Of a DNA stretch of 64,000 nt, positions 53,854 through 64,000 are shown in pieces. A model generated the notes under the pieces. The model did not search any database and was not told the DNA's origin. It worked only from the letters and a program-made list of their open reading frames with translations. Positions within the stretch are counted from its first letter, which is position 1, and the number at the start of each line of letters is the position of its first letter. A program made the translations under genes and the position numbers. The stretch comes from Papilionanthe hookeriana x Papilionanthe teres (lineage: Eukaryota > Streptophyta > Magnoliopsida > Asparagales > Orchidaceae), in assembly GCA_022702705.1 (NCBI GenBank), contig CM040427.1, positions 19,119,625 to 19,183,624 of the forward strand, given 5' to 3'.

Positions 53854-54493
53854 GTGCATGACTCCTCATTTAGGGGGAGGGCATAGTGCAAATGCCTCAG
53901 AGGGCGTAGGAACAACTCTATATGCATGACTCTCCTTTTAAGGCAGAGGGCATAGAAAGAATGAGTTAGATAGCGTAGAAGTAGCTCAATATGCATGACT
54001 ACCTTTTAAGGGGGAGGGCATAGAGAAAATGCCTTAAAGGGCATATGATTATGTAAGCTAATCCTACAGGGGTGCTCGAAAGGACCAAAGGTTGTAATGC
54101 CTTTATGAACACAGAAAATTCTCGAGAAGAGGGAAACAAAGCTCCCCCGGTGGTAGTGATTGTGACCGCCTTCTTGATCTTCTTTGTAGCGGGGCAAAAA
54201 GGGACCACAATCGAAACAAGGAGAGGTTAAGAAACCAATCACAAGATACAACGACTTTGATGCATGCAATAATGCAACAACCAAACTGTCAAGGGTGAGA
54301 GAAGGGACAAAATGCATCGAGTTGCTACCCCTAGCAGCTGACGTATGGACTAAAAACCAAGGTCTTACAAAAAGGTTCACTAGTGAATCGAAGGAAAGAT
54401 ACTAAATTACGATAATATGAGAGAAACCCCAAATATGTAGAGAGAGGCTATAACCCTAGAAAGAAAAACTCTAAGAATGGAGAGTGAGAATCA
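53854..54493 (-). other. Leader of a diverged Tat-like element (F) with 68-bp tandem repeat
   Basis: Lies left of a primer site, so it is the 5' internal leader of element F. It contains three tandem units at 53855-54059. The rest (54060-54493) shows no coding signal. Confidence 0.55.
53855..54059. repeat. Three 68-69-bp tandem repeats
   Basis: Units start with TGCATGACT at 53855, 53923 and 53992, and each carries a GAGGGCATAG segment. The period is 68-69 bp with substantial divergence. Confidence 0.85.
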
Positions 54494-54511
54494 GCCCTAA
54501 CGGAGTTGCCA
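54494..54511 (-). promoter_or_regulatory. Primer binding site of element F, tRNA-Arg type
   Basis: The plus strand GCCCTAACGGAGTTGCCA has four differences from the element 1 site and a similar spacing to the LTR start. Confidence 0.6.
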
Positions 54512-54514
54512 GAT

Positions 54515-57500
54515 TAGTTTTTGCTTACTTTTTCTATTTTCTTAAAGGGAGTCGTCAGCATGTCGATCATCATATACTTCATTATTTGAATAAATCTCTC
54601 TTCCAAATCATATCAGTGATTCAAAGAGAAGAGGAACTAAATGAGAAAGGACATAAGATAAAGACGACAAACAAGAGAAAAGAAAAAATGTGGAGAGCCT
54701 ACGTACGATAATCCGTCTTAAGGATAGGTCAAATATGTCTGCCCAAACAAGATTGGGTGGAGGCAGATTGAACTAATATCTGTGAAAGAAGTGTCTACAT
54801 AGACAGCCCATAACCAGAGTATCAACTGTATGTACCCATTCTAAGGTCAAGAGCCCTCCCAGAGAAACTTATTCGTACTTGTTAATTACATCTTTTGAGT
54901 GTCACGAGAATACTCTAAATAAAAGGATTTTAACTTTATATTATCATGGATGTGGGGAAATATGTTATCAAAAGAAGTTTATTCCATGTGGGAATGCCAC
55001 GATGCTTCAAAGCTCTAGTTAAGCCATCAGGCAGGGAGTTAGTCTCTCACATCATAAATGGGTAGCGGGTCATCAACATATGGAGCACATAAAATAATCA
55101 TAATCATCATGATGGGGATATCCCAACACGTCAAAGCACGTCCAGGGCTAAGGACAGAGGATAAATTGTTGTATCCCAAACGAGCGGTAGCTTATCGACA
55201 TAGGGCCATCAAGATGATATCAACAAATTCAAAGAAGCAATAGTGCTCAATTGGGTTCAATAATAGAAAAGGTAAAGTAATTTTATGAGGTAGAGGTAGC
55301 TGGGTTGGGGTACCATGGAGCAGTCATTCACAACCACTACGACCCTAAGTCTACCCGGTCGTGCATGTAGTCGATCCAACACGTCCTGAGGTCCTCGGTC
55401 AACAATTCGTGAATTGTATCATCCATGAGAATCTCAGTAGCCCTAAGGTCAAAGAAAGGAAACTCTATCCTATGACTATCTGCTGGAGCTCTGAGAGATG
55501 GGTTTATACCTGCCAAAGTGGCAAGGATGCCACAGGAAAGAAAGAGGAAGAAAGGTTAGCCTACAAAGCTGGAAATGACTTTGAACGAAAGAACTTACAC
55601 CCCATCTGGGTTGGGGAGCCTTCTAACACTCTAGGCGCATTAGACAATCACCCATATAGAAAAAGATATGCTTGGTCAGTTGAGTTGAAGATGCACATGG
55701 CTTTCTCCTCAGGACATGCAAATATGATGCAGTTATCTGGAGCGTTCATTAAATATTATGTAGGCCCTATTAAAATATATTAGGGTGATATTCATGCTAT
55801 GAATCCCATTTTAAAATCTTGCGTGAAGGTCATGTAGAAAATAAAAGTTCATATTTTAAATTCCATAATATTTTAATCCTAAAAATTCATTTATCTTGAA
55901 TATTTATTAGGATTTTTATGTAGAAAATTTAGAATTTTAAGTCCTAAAGAGTTTATGTTGCATTGGGATTCCCAAACAAACCTCAAAAATAAACAATGAA
56001 GCGATTCAAGCATGCATGCATGCAACAAGGCAAAATACAAGTAAAATAAAATATATAAAAGGCCAGTGCCACTGGGCCGGCAACATATCAAAAAATAGAA
56101 TAAGGCATTCATACTCTGCATATACGCACCCGGCCCTAATTCTATACATCAATATAAAATCCAAAATTAAGATACAGGACACGAGCATCAGGTCATGATC
56201 ACCTCCACGTGGTTCCCGCATCAAAGTGGCTCGAAGCTAATGGCTATATCTTATTTCTGCTACTGGACTCAGTTACACTCTCCAATGTACATATGAAAAG
56301 TGGAAAATACACCTGCATGGAAAAAAAGTTAACAGGAAAGCCAAAAACATGCAACGTATAACAGGTTGTGCGTGGTGGGAAAGCTAAACAACACCTGCAA
56401 GCAAAAGGGTTAGTAGAAATTATCATATACTCCCCCTTTTAAAGTACTTATGTGTGTGCACATATAAAGTAAAGAATCCCTACAAAAAAATGCCCTAACA
56501 CACTACCATGCATATCAAGATGTAGGCTCACCAAAAGCAGAAGACAAAAAGGATGCCTAGTTAGTACAACCAATCTAGCAAAGAACAATAGCCAGGCATA
56601 AAAAACACTACTTAGCACCCTAGCTCCTAGCCTAGCGTACCGTCTAACAAAAAGTATCCTAACCTAGCACCTAAGTGTACGAGGTAAGTCTTCGATTACC
56701 GTATGACTTTGAAGGGGTCAGCACACTGGCCCCGTCCTAAGGATCCAAAGGATCTAAAGCATGTCACGAGAGAGCGGGTGACATTTTAAAATAAGTTTCC
56801 TCACATATGGCCTAATACATATAATTATAACATTATACAGATAATACATAAATAGAAAAAAGTCATTTTTATATTTTAAAAATAGAGGGCCTAGAATGTG
56901 GATCTATGACACATGTCACACACGTTAGAACCCTTTGATACATTCATAATGTTTCTTGCTTGTGATACAAAAACTGGCACTTCTCATGGAGGCATCCTCA
57001 CAGGTAATGCTAGTCTGAGTATCCAGACCAACAGACGGGTCACTAACCTAATGAGCAGGACAAGCCATTGAGGCGAATGAGTAAGTATACAAACATGCAA
57101 GAAGCCCATATTGTCACTGCTCGACCAAAGTACAGAGCAATCATAATAGGCACCCAAAAGGGAGAACACACATCATACAAATGAGTGCAAGGATGCTACA
57201 TGCAACGTGACACATGAACGTGATATACTAGTAAAACTTGATAACTATGAAGAAGAATTACGCCTGCTCGGGGATTCAAGGCATCATGAAATGAGCAAAC
57301 ATCAGCTAAAACTGAGTTTACATTGAGTAAATGGATACCTATGATGAGGATTTACACCTTACGTGAGAGGCACGCACCGAGCACACATGCAAATATGCAA
57401 GATATGCAACAGTCATGTGAGACGGTGTACCAAAAGTGGTGAGGATGAGTATACCATTGAGGCAGTGACTTGGAAAGGATGGGCATGCCATGGAGGCAGT

Positions 57501-57519
57501 GACCCAAAAGATGAGTATG
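54515..57519 (-). repeat. LTR F of a diverged Tat-like element, interrupted by LTR E
   Basis: Starts near 54515 after the primer site. The first 60 bp weakly resemble the other Tat LTR starts (AAAGGGAGTCGTC versus AAAGGGGGTCGCC). No conserved protein is visible. The 140-codon plus-strand ORF at 55361-55783 is not recognised and is probably chance. The continuation of F would lie right of the window. Confidence 0.55.
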
Positions 57520-57711
57520 TGTCGGCATATTTTTTAAGTTTGTGTTTTAAAAAGGGGTCGCCTATAGAAATTGTCGGCGAATTTTTAGATTTTAATTTTA
57601 ATTTATATATAGATAAGTATGTGTCAGCATATTTTTTAGGTTTGTGTTTTAAAAAGGGGTCGCCTATAGAAATTGTCGGCGAATTTTTAGATTTTAAGTT
57701 TAATTTATATA
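57510..57711. repeat. 102-bp tandem duplication at the LTR E terminus, including flanking bases
   Basis: AGATGAGTATGTGTCGGCAT at 57510 and AGATAAGTATGTGTCAGCAT near 57612 begin two nearly identical units. The LTR start TGTC occurs at 57520 and 57622. The repeated unit includes about 10 bp from outside the LTR. Confidence 0.85.
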
Positions 57712-60700
57712 TATATATATATAATTTGAAAAGTAGCATTTGATTTTGAAAATAATTTTAAGTTTAAAAATTTTAAGATATGAAATCAAACCGATCTCAC
57801 ATTTCAAATAGTTTATATAAACGAGCATCACACAATGAACCGTGTATCTATTCCGAAGAATAGGCACACTGCTTGATGATGGGGCTATATTAAATAAACT
57901 AGAAGATTTGTGACATCTGTTTGGTTTGCGAACCAATTTTATAAGCCGACAAGTTCCTCTGCTTAATATAAAGGAATTAAGCAGGGTTTATATTACCTGG
58001 GTTCTTAAAGTTCCCTATAAGGGCAAGCCCCTATTTTTAATTACATCTTAAATGACGGGAATCACTTAAGAAAACTCTCGATAATGATCAGGGGTTTTGC
58101 TCTCAAGAATTTTAAAGTTTAAGATTTTCAAAGGATTGAATTTTGGAATTTCAAAAGGGATTAGCTCAAATTTGGAATAGTTTATCTTAAGAGTTCAATG
58201 GAAGAGAGGTAGGAGAAGTTGGAGATCCAAGAAGAATCTTGGCAGCTTCCCAAACTATCCTAATCGTTTGGCTACAATTTAGGAGTATTATTTAATGTTG
58301 CAATCCTGTCAATTTTAATTAATTAGGACTTATATTTGTATGATAAAATCACACAAACAACCTCGAAGATGTGAGGGTTTATGTCGTACCGAATGACTAC
58401 CTCGGAGTCCTAAGACCTGTTTGGGCTTAATTTGCATAGCACAATTATGCAAATGCCTAACGAAAAGTTGAGGATTTATGTTGCACTAAGAAAACTACCT
58501 CGAAATCCTATGGCTTGGTTATTTAAACTAAGAAAGGTTTTGTTGATGTAGATTCTAGTTTTGTTGATGACGATGGCCGTGCTGCCCACTTTGCTCCAAG
58601 CTCAGTATTGTTGCAGAGGTTTAGTTTTAGAAAGTGAAAATTAGGAGATGAGAGAAGTATTTTGGTTTAGAAAAGTCTTAAAGTCCAAATGTTTTTTAAT
58701 GTTTTAATTAAAACAAATCTTAAAGTTGGTTAAACAGAACCGATTAAGATCCCACGGTTTCGTCATCTCGACACTATTATTTTCATCGGATTCACTTAGT
58801 CTTGATGAATTTGCTAAACTCAACTGAATGAGTTCCACACTTCCATTTAGACCATGGGAAATCCCGTTAGCAACACGTGGGTTACATCAACTGAGGTATT
58901 CTCGATCTTCTAACGAGACATTTTAATTTAGTTGTAGTTGTAGTTTTGTTTTTCTGTTTGTAATTAAATTTTGAGTTGATTTATATTTTGAATGTTGTGG
59001 CGGTGAATTTTATCTTGTTGTGACTTCTAATTTAGTTTTGGGTTTCAATTTTGTGGCTATCCTAAAGGTTTCAGTTTGCATGCAGGGTGACATTCTTGTT
59101 TAACATGCAAAAGAAGTAAAGTTCGGTGTAGGTAAATAAATTGTAATGAAATAAAAGCGTACCTGGTAAGCATTCCTATTTATTTTCTCCTGCACTTAAA
59201 ACATAGGTTAAAGCATTTATATAATTGCAAGAAAACACCTAGGTAAAGCTAAGGGAAGGCTTTGGTTGTCTACCAAAATCCTAATCCTATAGCTAGTCAA
59301 TTTCTATGACGTCTAGGTTCTTATGTTTTGTTAAGGATGATTTTCTTCACCAAAGAACAATTAAGTTCAGTTGTTCTTCTAAAACATTCCATCATATTGA
59401 GAAAGTGCTTAGGATGAATCATAAACATCTTTTCAATACTTCTGAGATTATTTTAAGTCCAAATGAATTTTATTGTATTGGTAAATTGATCATCCAAGAA
59501 TTTAGTTAAGTTTTATTTCGTGCTCAGTGAACTAGGGTGTTTGATTATCCAATGAGTGAATTGAAATTTCACTTAATGCTTTATTTAAGTGTTATGATAA
59601 TGAAAGCCTTTAGGGGCAAATTAATTTGTTGAAGGTTTTAACAATTCTTAATTAGAAAATTGGAATTGATTATTCAGAATGATTTGGTTTAGTTATAAAA
59701 TTTTAATTAATGATTTTAAGTTTGGAATAGTGTTCAAGTTGTTTCAATTCAATTAAATCTTTATATTTTAATGATCCTAATATTTCAAATTAGTTTTAAT
59801 GTTTTAAATTTGTTTAAGTTGAAAGAGGTGTTTAAATCATTTATTTTTATTAAATTTTAATGACTTTATTTGGATTAATTGTAATATTTTAGGTTGATTT
59901 TAATTAGCTTATTTTTTTATACATTTTTATTATAAATTGTTTTGATATTGATTTTTAATGTTTCAAATTTGCTTTAGGTTTATTTTCAAATGATAAATTA
60001 ATTTTAATGTTCTCAATTTAATTTAATTAAGTTATTAAATCACTTAATGTTTTAAACTTTAATTTAATTAAGGGTTATTTTCTTTTTAATCATTAATTTG
60101 AATTATCATTTTAAGTTTAATTAAGAATTAAAATATTATTAAAGTGATTCATTTAGGGATTTTAAATTAAAGAATTGGTTTCTTCTTAAGTCACATCCCT
60201 AATAATCCAAAATTTTAATTATCCTCCCAAAATTTAAATGATTTAATTAATTAAAGTTCCATATTGATATTTTCAAAGTGATCAATGGGTTTCTACCCCT
60301 TTACTCCCTAAGTTTCAATCATCCAAAAGAAAGTTAAGATTAGATATTTTACCCTCCCTTTGATTAGACCTAAGTATTAATTAGGGTTAAAATCCTTAAT
60401 AACCTTTATGCCCCTTTAGGCCTATTTATTTCATAACTCATCAAATTAAGCTCAAATGAACTTAAAATTTTTATGTCACTTCACTCATATGTCAATTAAG
60501 ACACTAGAGGAGAAAATGTGATTTTTCTGTATTTAATTTAATTTAATTTATATATTTATTTTTGTGAGAAAATGAAGGTTTTCAATGAAAATTCAACAAC
60601 ATGACCAAGGTAAGGTTTCTGTCCTTAGGAAAATTATGGGATGTCTCTACTGACTAGAGGACCACTTGGACTAATTTTGGTGATTTTTTGAATTATATTT

Positions 60701-63700
60701 TATTTATTATAATTATTTTGAGTTTTATGGTATTAATTAATTATAAAATAAAATTAAAGTTAGAAAATGAATTTTATATTTTTCATAAATCTCTCTGTCC
60801 CCAAGGAACTTAGAGAAATAAATTTTTATAATTTTCTAATTTTTCTTTGATTTATTAGAATTAATTTAGTGAAAATGTTGGGAAATTCATTTTTTAATAT
60901 TAAAAATTGTCTTAAGCCTTTAAAATTCAATTTCTTAACCTAGAGACTTGAGAAAAATATTTGGTTTGTTCCTAAGTGATTAGGAAGAAAAATATGACAT
61001 TTTTATGATTTTTAGTATTTTTGTGATTTTTATTATTTTTTTAATTATTAAAATATTGAAAATATGATTATAAATGAAAATTTTTAGAAAATTCTAATTT
61101 TAATGTTTTTAGACTCCTCTGACATTAGAGAGTCCACGAAACCAATTTGGTGAATTTTTGAAGTGTATTTTAGGGTTTATGAATTTTTAAAGTTTAAAAA
61201 TGGCCATACAATCTAAATGATCCATTTAGTTGGTTAAATTACTTCCAATTGACTTCAAATTTTTTTGTGAGTTTCTTTGTATCCTAAATGACAGTGGAGA
61301 GTTGTTTTAAAATAATTTTGATGAGTGGTTTTTTCAAATTAATTAAAATACAATTTTGAGTGTTTGGATTAATTAGGGTTATTTTTAAGGAATTAAATCA
61401 AACCATAATTTTCCTAGGGTCCTCTGGTCATAAGCTACCTCCCCTAATTTTCTTAGAATTTATTAAGCAACATGCTAATTATTGGAATTAAAATGTCAAA
61501 ACAAGCACATAATTTTGGAAAATCAATAACTTACCATAGAGATGACCTCTGGCCTTGGAAAATTCAGGGAATATTTCCAAAAATAGAGGCTACAAAAGCC
61601 CTATGGTCTCATGCCATGGTGAATTGTATGCATGCATGCAGAATTAAAACACTGAAATTAGTAAATAATTAATTAAAAATAAAATACTCATCAAAATAAC
61701 TTAATTCTTTTTCCGCATTGTTCTCCTCTGTTCACTGAGCAACAAGATATTTTTACTTTATTTTTGTGATTTTTCTACACAAAAATATGAATTTTTGAAG
61801 TTTCTGGTATTTAAATAAATTAAAAATACCCTATTTTTCTATTTAAACCGGTCAGCGCCGCGTCAACCTCAGCAGCTCCAAAGCTCCACATGGCGCATTC
61901 CCAATCGGCACCGCCATCTAACTCAGCGCCATGCGGCCTGCGGTTCCTGCCCCGTTTCTTGGTTTGACACGATTTGGGCCGTTCATTCAATACACGTGCG
62001 AATGGACGACATCCGCTCATCGTCCCCGAGCGCCCTAACCCGAGAGCCATCCAACTTCTAGGCTTAATATCTCACTCGATACTTAACCAAATTAAATGTT
62101 CTTATGCTCTATGAACTTGTCTTGATGAGACGAACATATCTATACAACTAACATGCTATGAAATTGAGCCAAACAAAAGGGAGAATTCACAGAAGCTTGG
62201 GAGGAAGAAGAGATCCATACCTTTGCTCTGAGAAGTGAAGCTTCAATCAGAGAGTTGTGACACCTTTGATTTAACCCAAGGAAGCTCTAGATTAAGTCTC
62301 TGGCTCTAGTGAATTGCCTAGACCCGATTTCAAAGCTTGGCCGATAGAGAGAATGGCTGGCCTGGAGAGGGGGCTTTTGCTGGGGAACTTCTTCTCTTGG
62401 TCTGGTGAAGGTGTGGTGTCAATCAATTTGGAGATTGGCTCTATGTGGTGAAGTGTCCTGGTTTTAGGCTTGAAATTGAACTCAGAAATTGAGCTCACAG
62501 AGAGGAAATTAGGGCTGGATGTGAGTGGGGATCAATTGCTCTATGCTAGGAGAAGGGTTTGGAATGATTTTGGCAGAGTTTTGGTATGGTTTGGTTCATC
62601 ACCTTGTTTAGCCGAGAGGGGGTGGTGTTTAAATAGAGCTGGCTAGAGGGCTTCCCAGAGGGGTTTGAAGGCTTGAATTTGCTGCCTAGGTCAAGGGAAG
62701 AACAGCTGTATTGGCCATTGGGTATGGGATAACTCAGCAAGTGTTTTTGCAATTTTTGAAGCCAAGTATGGTACTCGGCCATGGTGTTTTCCGGCGGTTG
62801 GGTTGGCTGGCAGGCAGGGTGAGGTCACCCTCAGGGTCAGGGAGGTCAGGGCTTGATGTTTGTGAGTTCAATTGGCTTTATCCATGTGTAAAGTGGTTTG
62901 ATTAAAATGGAAAGGGGATGGGCTATTTTGAGTTTGGTTTGGTCAAACCATGCTTTTGGGCTAGTTACACCCCCCAAGACCTGATTTTAGGCTGAAAGGA
63001 ATCATTCAGGTCAGCCAAGAGAAGGTGATGAGGTCTCTATCCAAGGTGATGTGGCTAAACTTGGTTTAGAGTGTAGCATAAATGGGGGTTAAAAAGTGAT
63101 AATGAAGGGTTAATAAAGAACCCCCACTTCTTGCCATTAATGGCTTGGTGTGGTGTCTAAGGTTTTCATGGCTCCCATGTTGCTTGTGCATGGCTTCTTG
63201 GCTCACATTTGGCTTGGGAAATGGCTTGGTCAATTTCATGGAAGAGGGTTACTTGGAATTTTGAAAACTTTGGATTTTTTGATGGGATTTGTCATGATGC
63301 CATTTTGGTTTAATCAAAATGATAGATTTTGGACTTAGGGGATAGTTTTAATTAAATGGGCATGATGAGACAATATCACATGGGCTTTGGAATAAGTCTT
63401 GGGCCTTTGAAATTGGTTTTGGATGGGCTTTTAAAATGTCTTAGGAAGGTGGGATTTTAGGTTTTTAAAACAAATTGATGGATGAAAATTTGGTGAAGGG
63501 TTGTGTCAAATAAATGTTACAATTGGTTTAAGAATGTGCCATGAGTAATTTGGAACAAGTTTGGGATGATTTTGAGTTGAATTAGATTTAATTTGGGTCT
63601 TTTTGGTAATGGGGCCAAAGTGAGTTATATTGGGCTAACTTGGGCTAAGGTTGGGCTAGTGTTGGTTTTGATGTAAAATTAATGTTAAGAAATGTTTATG

Positions 63701-64000
63701 GGGGTGTGACAAAGATTTTTCAACTTTGGTTGGGCTTTGATTTTGAGATTTGGGCTCATTTGGGTTAATGATAGATTTAGGCCAAATTGGAGATTTTTGG
63801 TTTGGGTTAGGCTTGGGTGGAGTTTGGTTTCAAATTTTGGGCAAATCATGTTAGTGCTTTGTTTGTGGGGATATTAGGAAGGTTTTAGAAATGATTTGGG
63901 GCTAATTGGAGTTAAGTTGGGTTGGTTTGGGCTAAGTTTAGGTCATGGGCCAAAATTGGGCTTTAAGCTTCAAATTGAAATTATATTCACATGTTGATAA
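57520..64000 (-). repeat. LTR E (Tat/Ogre type), running off the window
   Basis: Homologous to LTRs A-C for 6.4 kb with no primer site on its left. It is therefore either the 3' LTR of a minus-strand element continuing to the right, or a solo LTR, inserted into LTR F. It lacks the large microsatellites of A, B and C and looks older and independent. The G/T-rich part is at 62340-63960. Small ORFs inside (for example 61820-62050) are not conserved with LTR B. Confidence 0.85.
61839..61847 (-). promoter_or_regulatory. Candidate TATA box of LTR E
   Basis: The minus strand reads TTTAAATAG, with the GC-rich block upstream. The conserved block (plus strand GACATCCGCTCATCGTCCCC) is at 62008-62027, about 160 bp away. 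Confidence 0.45.

Noticed and set aside
55361..55783. 140-codon plus-strand ORF in LTR F
   Set aside because: No recognisable motif or homologue within the window, and it lies inside LTR sequence. Treated as chance.
57413..57743. ORFs on both strands around 57413-57743 with an internal repeated peptide
   Set aside because: The repeat is the 102-bp duplication of the LTR E terminus, not a coding repeat.
52709..64000. LTR D and LTR E as the two ends of one element
   Set aside because: The sequence between them holds the leader, primer site and LTR of a different element (F), and the two LTRs are clearly diverged.

Overview
The window is repeat-dominated nuclear DNA from a plant, probably a seed plant with a large genome. 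It is AT-rich and is made almost entirely of nested LTR retrotransposons of two Ty3/gypsy lineages. One is Tat/Ogre-like: tRNA-Arg-type primer site, an extra ORF upstream of gag, a DPGAS protease, a second RNase H, a tandem-repeat 3' UTR and very long LTRs. The other is Athila-like: tRNA-Asp-type primer site and ~1.9-kb LTRs. I found no intact host gene, no tRNA or rRNA gene and no CRISPR array. There is a 500-N scaffold gap at 16101-16600.

Layout. 1-16100: an old minus-strand Tat/Ogre element (partial RT, protease, gag, ORF1, primer site, then the first 6 kb of LTR A), split at 2417-6287 by an unusual Athila insertion made of two LTRs in inverted orientation, with a GTAGC target duplication. 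16601-45284: LTR B, a 13.5-kb internal region and LTR C. Together they read as one minus-strand Tat/Ogre element of about 28.5 kb with 7.5-kb LTRs. In minus-strand order the interior holds ORF1, gag, protease, RT, RNase H, a second RNase H, integrase, an extra ORF, an AlkB-like (ALKBH9/10-type) dioxygenase domain, then an 81-bp satellite array in the 3' UTR. 45285-46010: a plus-strand protease fragment of the same family. 46022-52708: a minus-strand Athila derivative that keeps gag but lacks pol. 52709-53853: LTR D, a truncated Tat LTR. 53854-57519: leader, primer site and LTR F of a diverged Tat relative. 57520-64000: LTR E, running off the window.

Most notable: (1) an ALKBH9/10-type RNA-demethylase-like domain inside a Tat/Ogre retrotransposon, with the iron-binding H-x-D and distal H still readable; (2) the LTR-inverted-LTR insertion, whose empty site survives in the paralogous element at 34034-34038; (3) an interval of roughly 24.0-43.3 kb in which bases at CAG/CTG/CCG sites look corrupted relative to sister copies. 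The third point suggests that many frameshifts in the AlkB and pol genes are assembly errors, so the real element may be more intact than it appears. All protein assignments rest on motifs read by eye and recalled family knowledge; no database search was possible.
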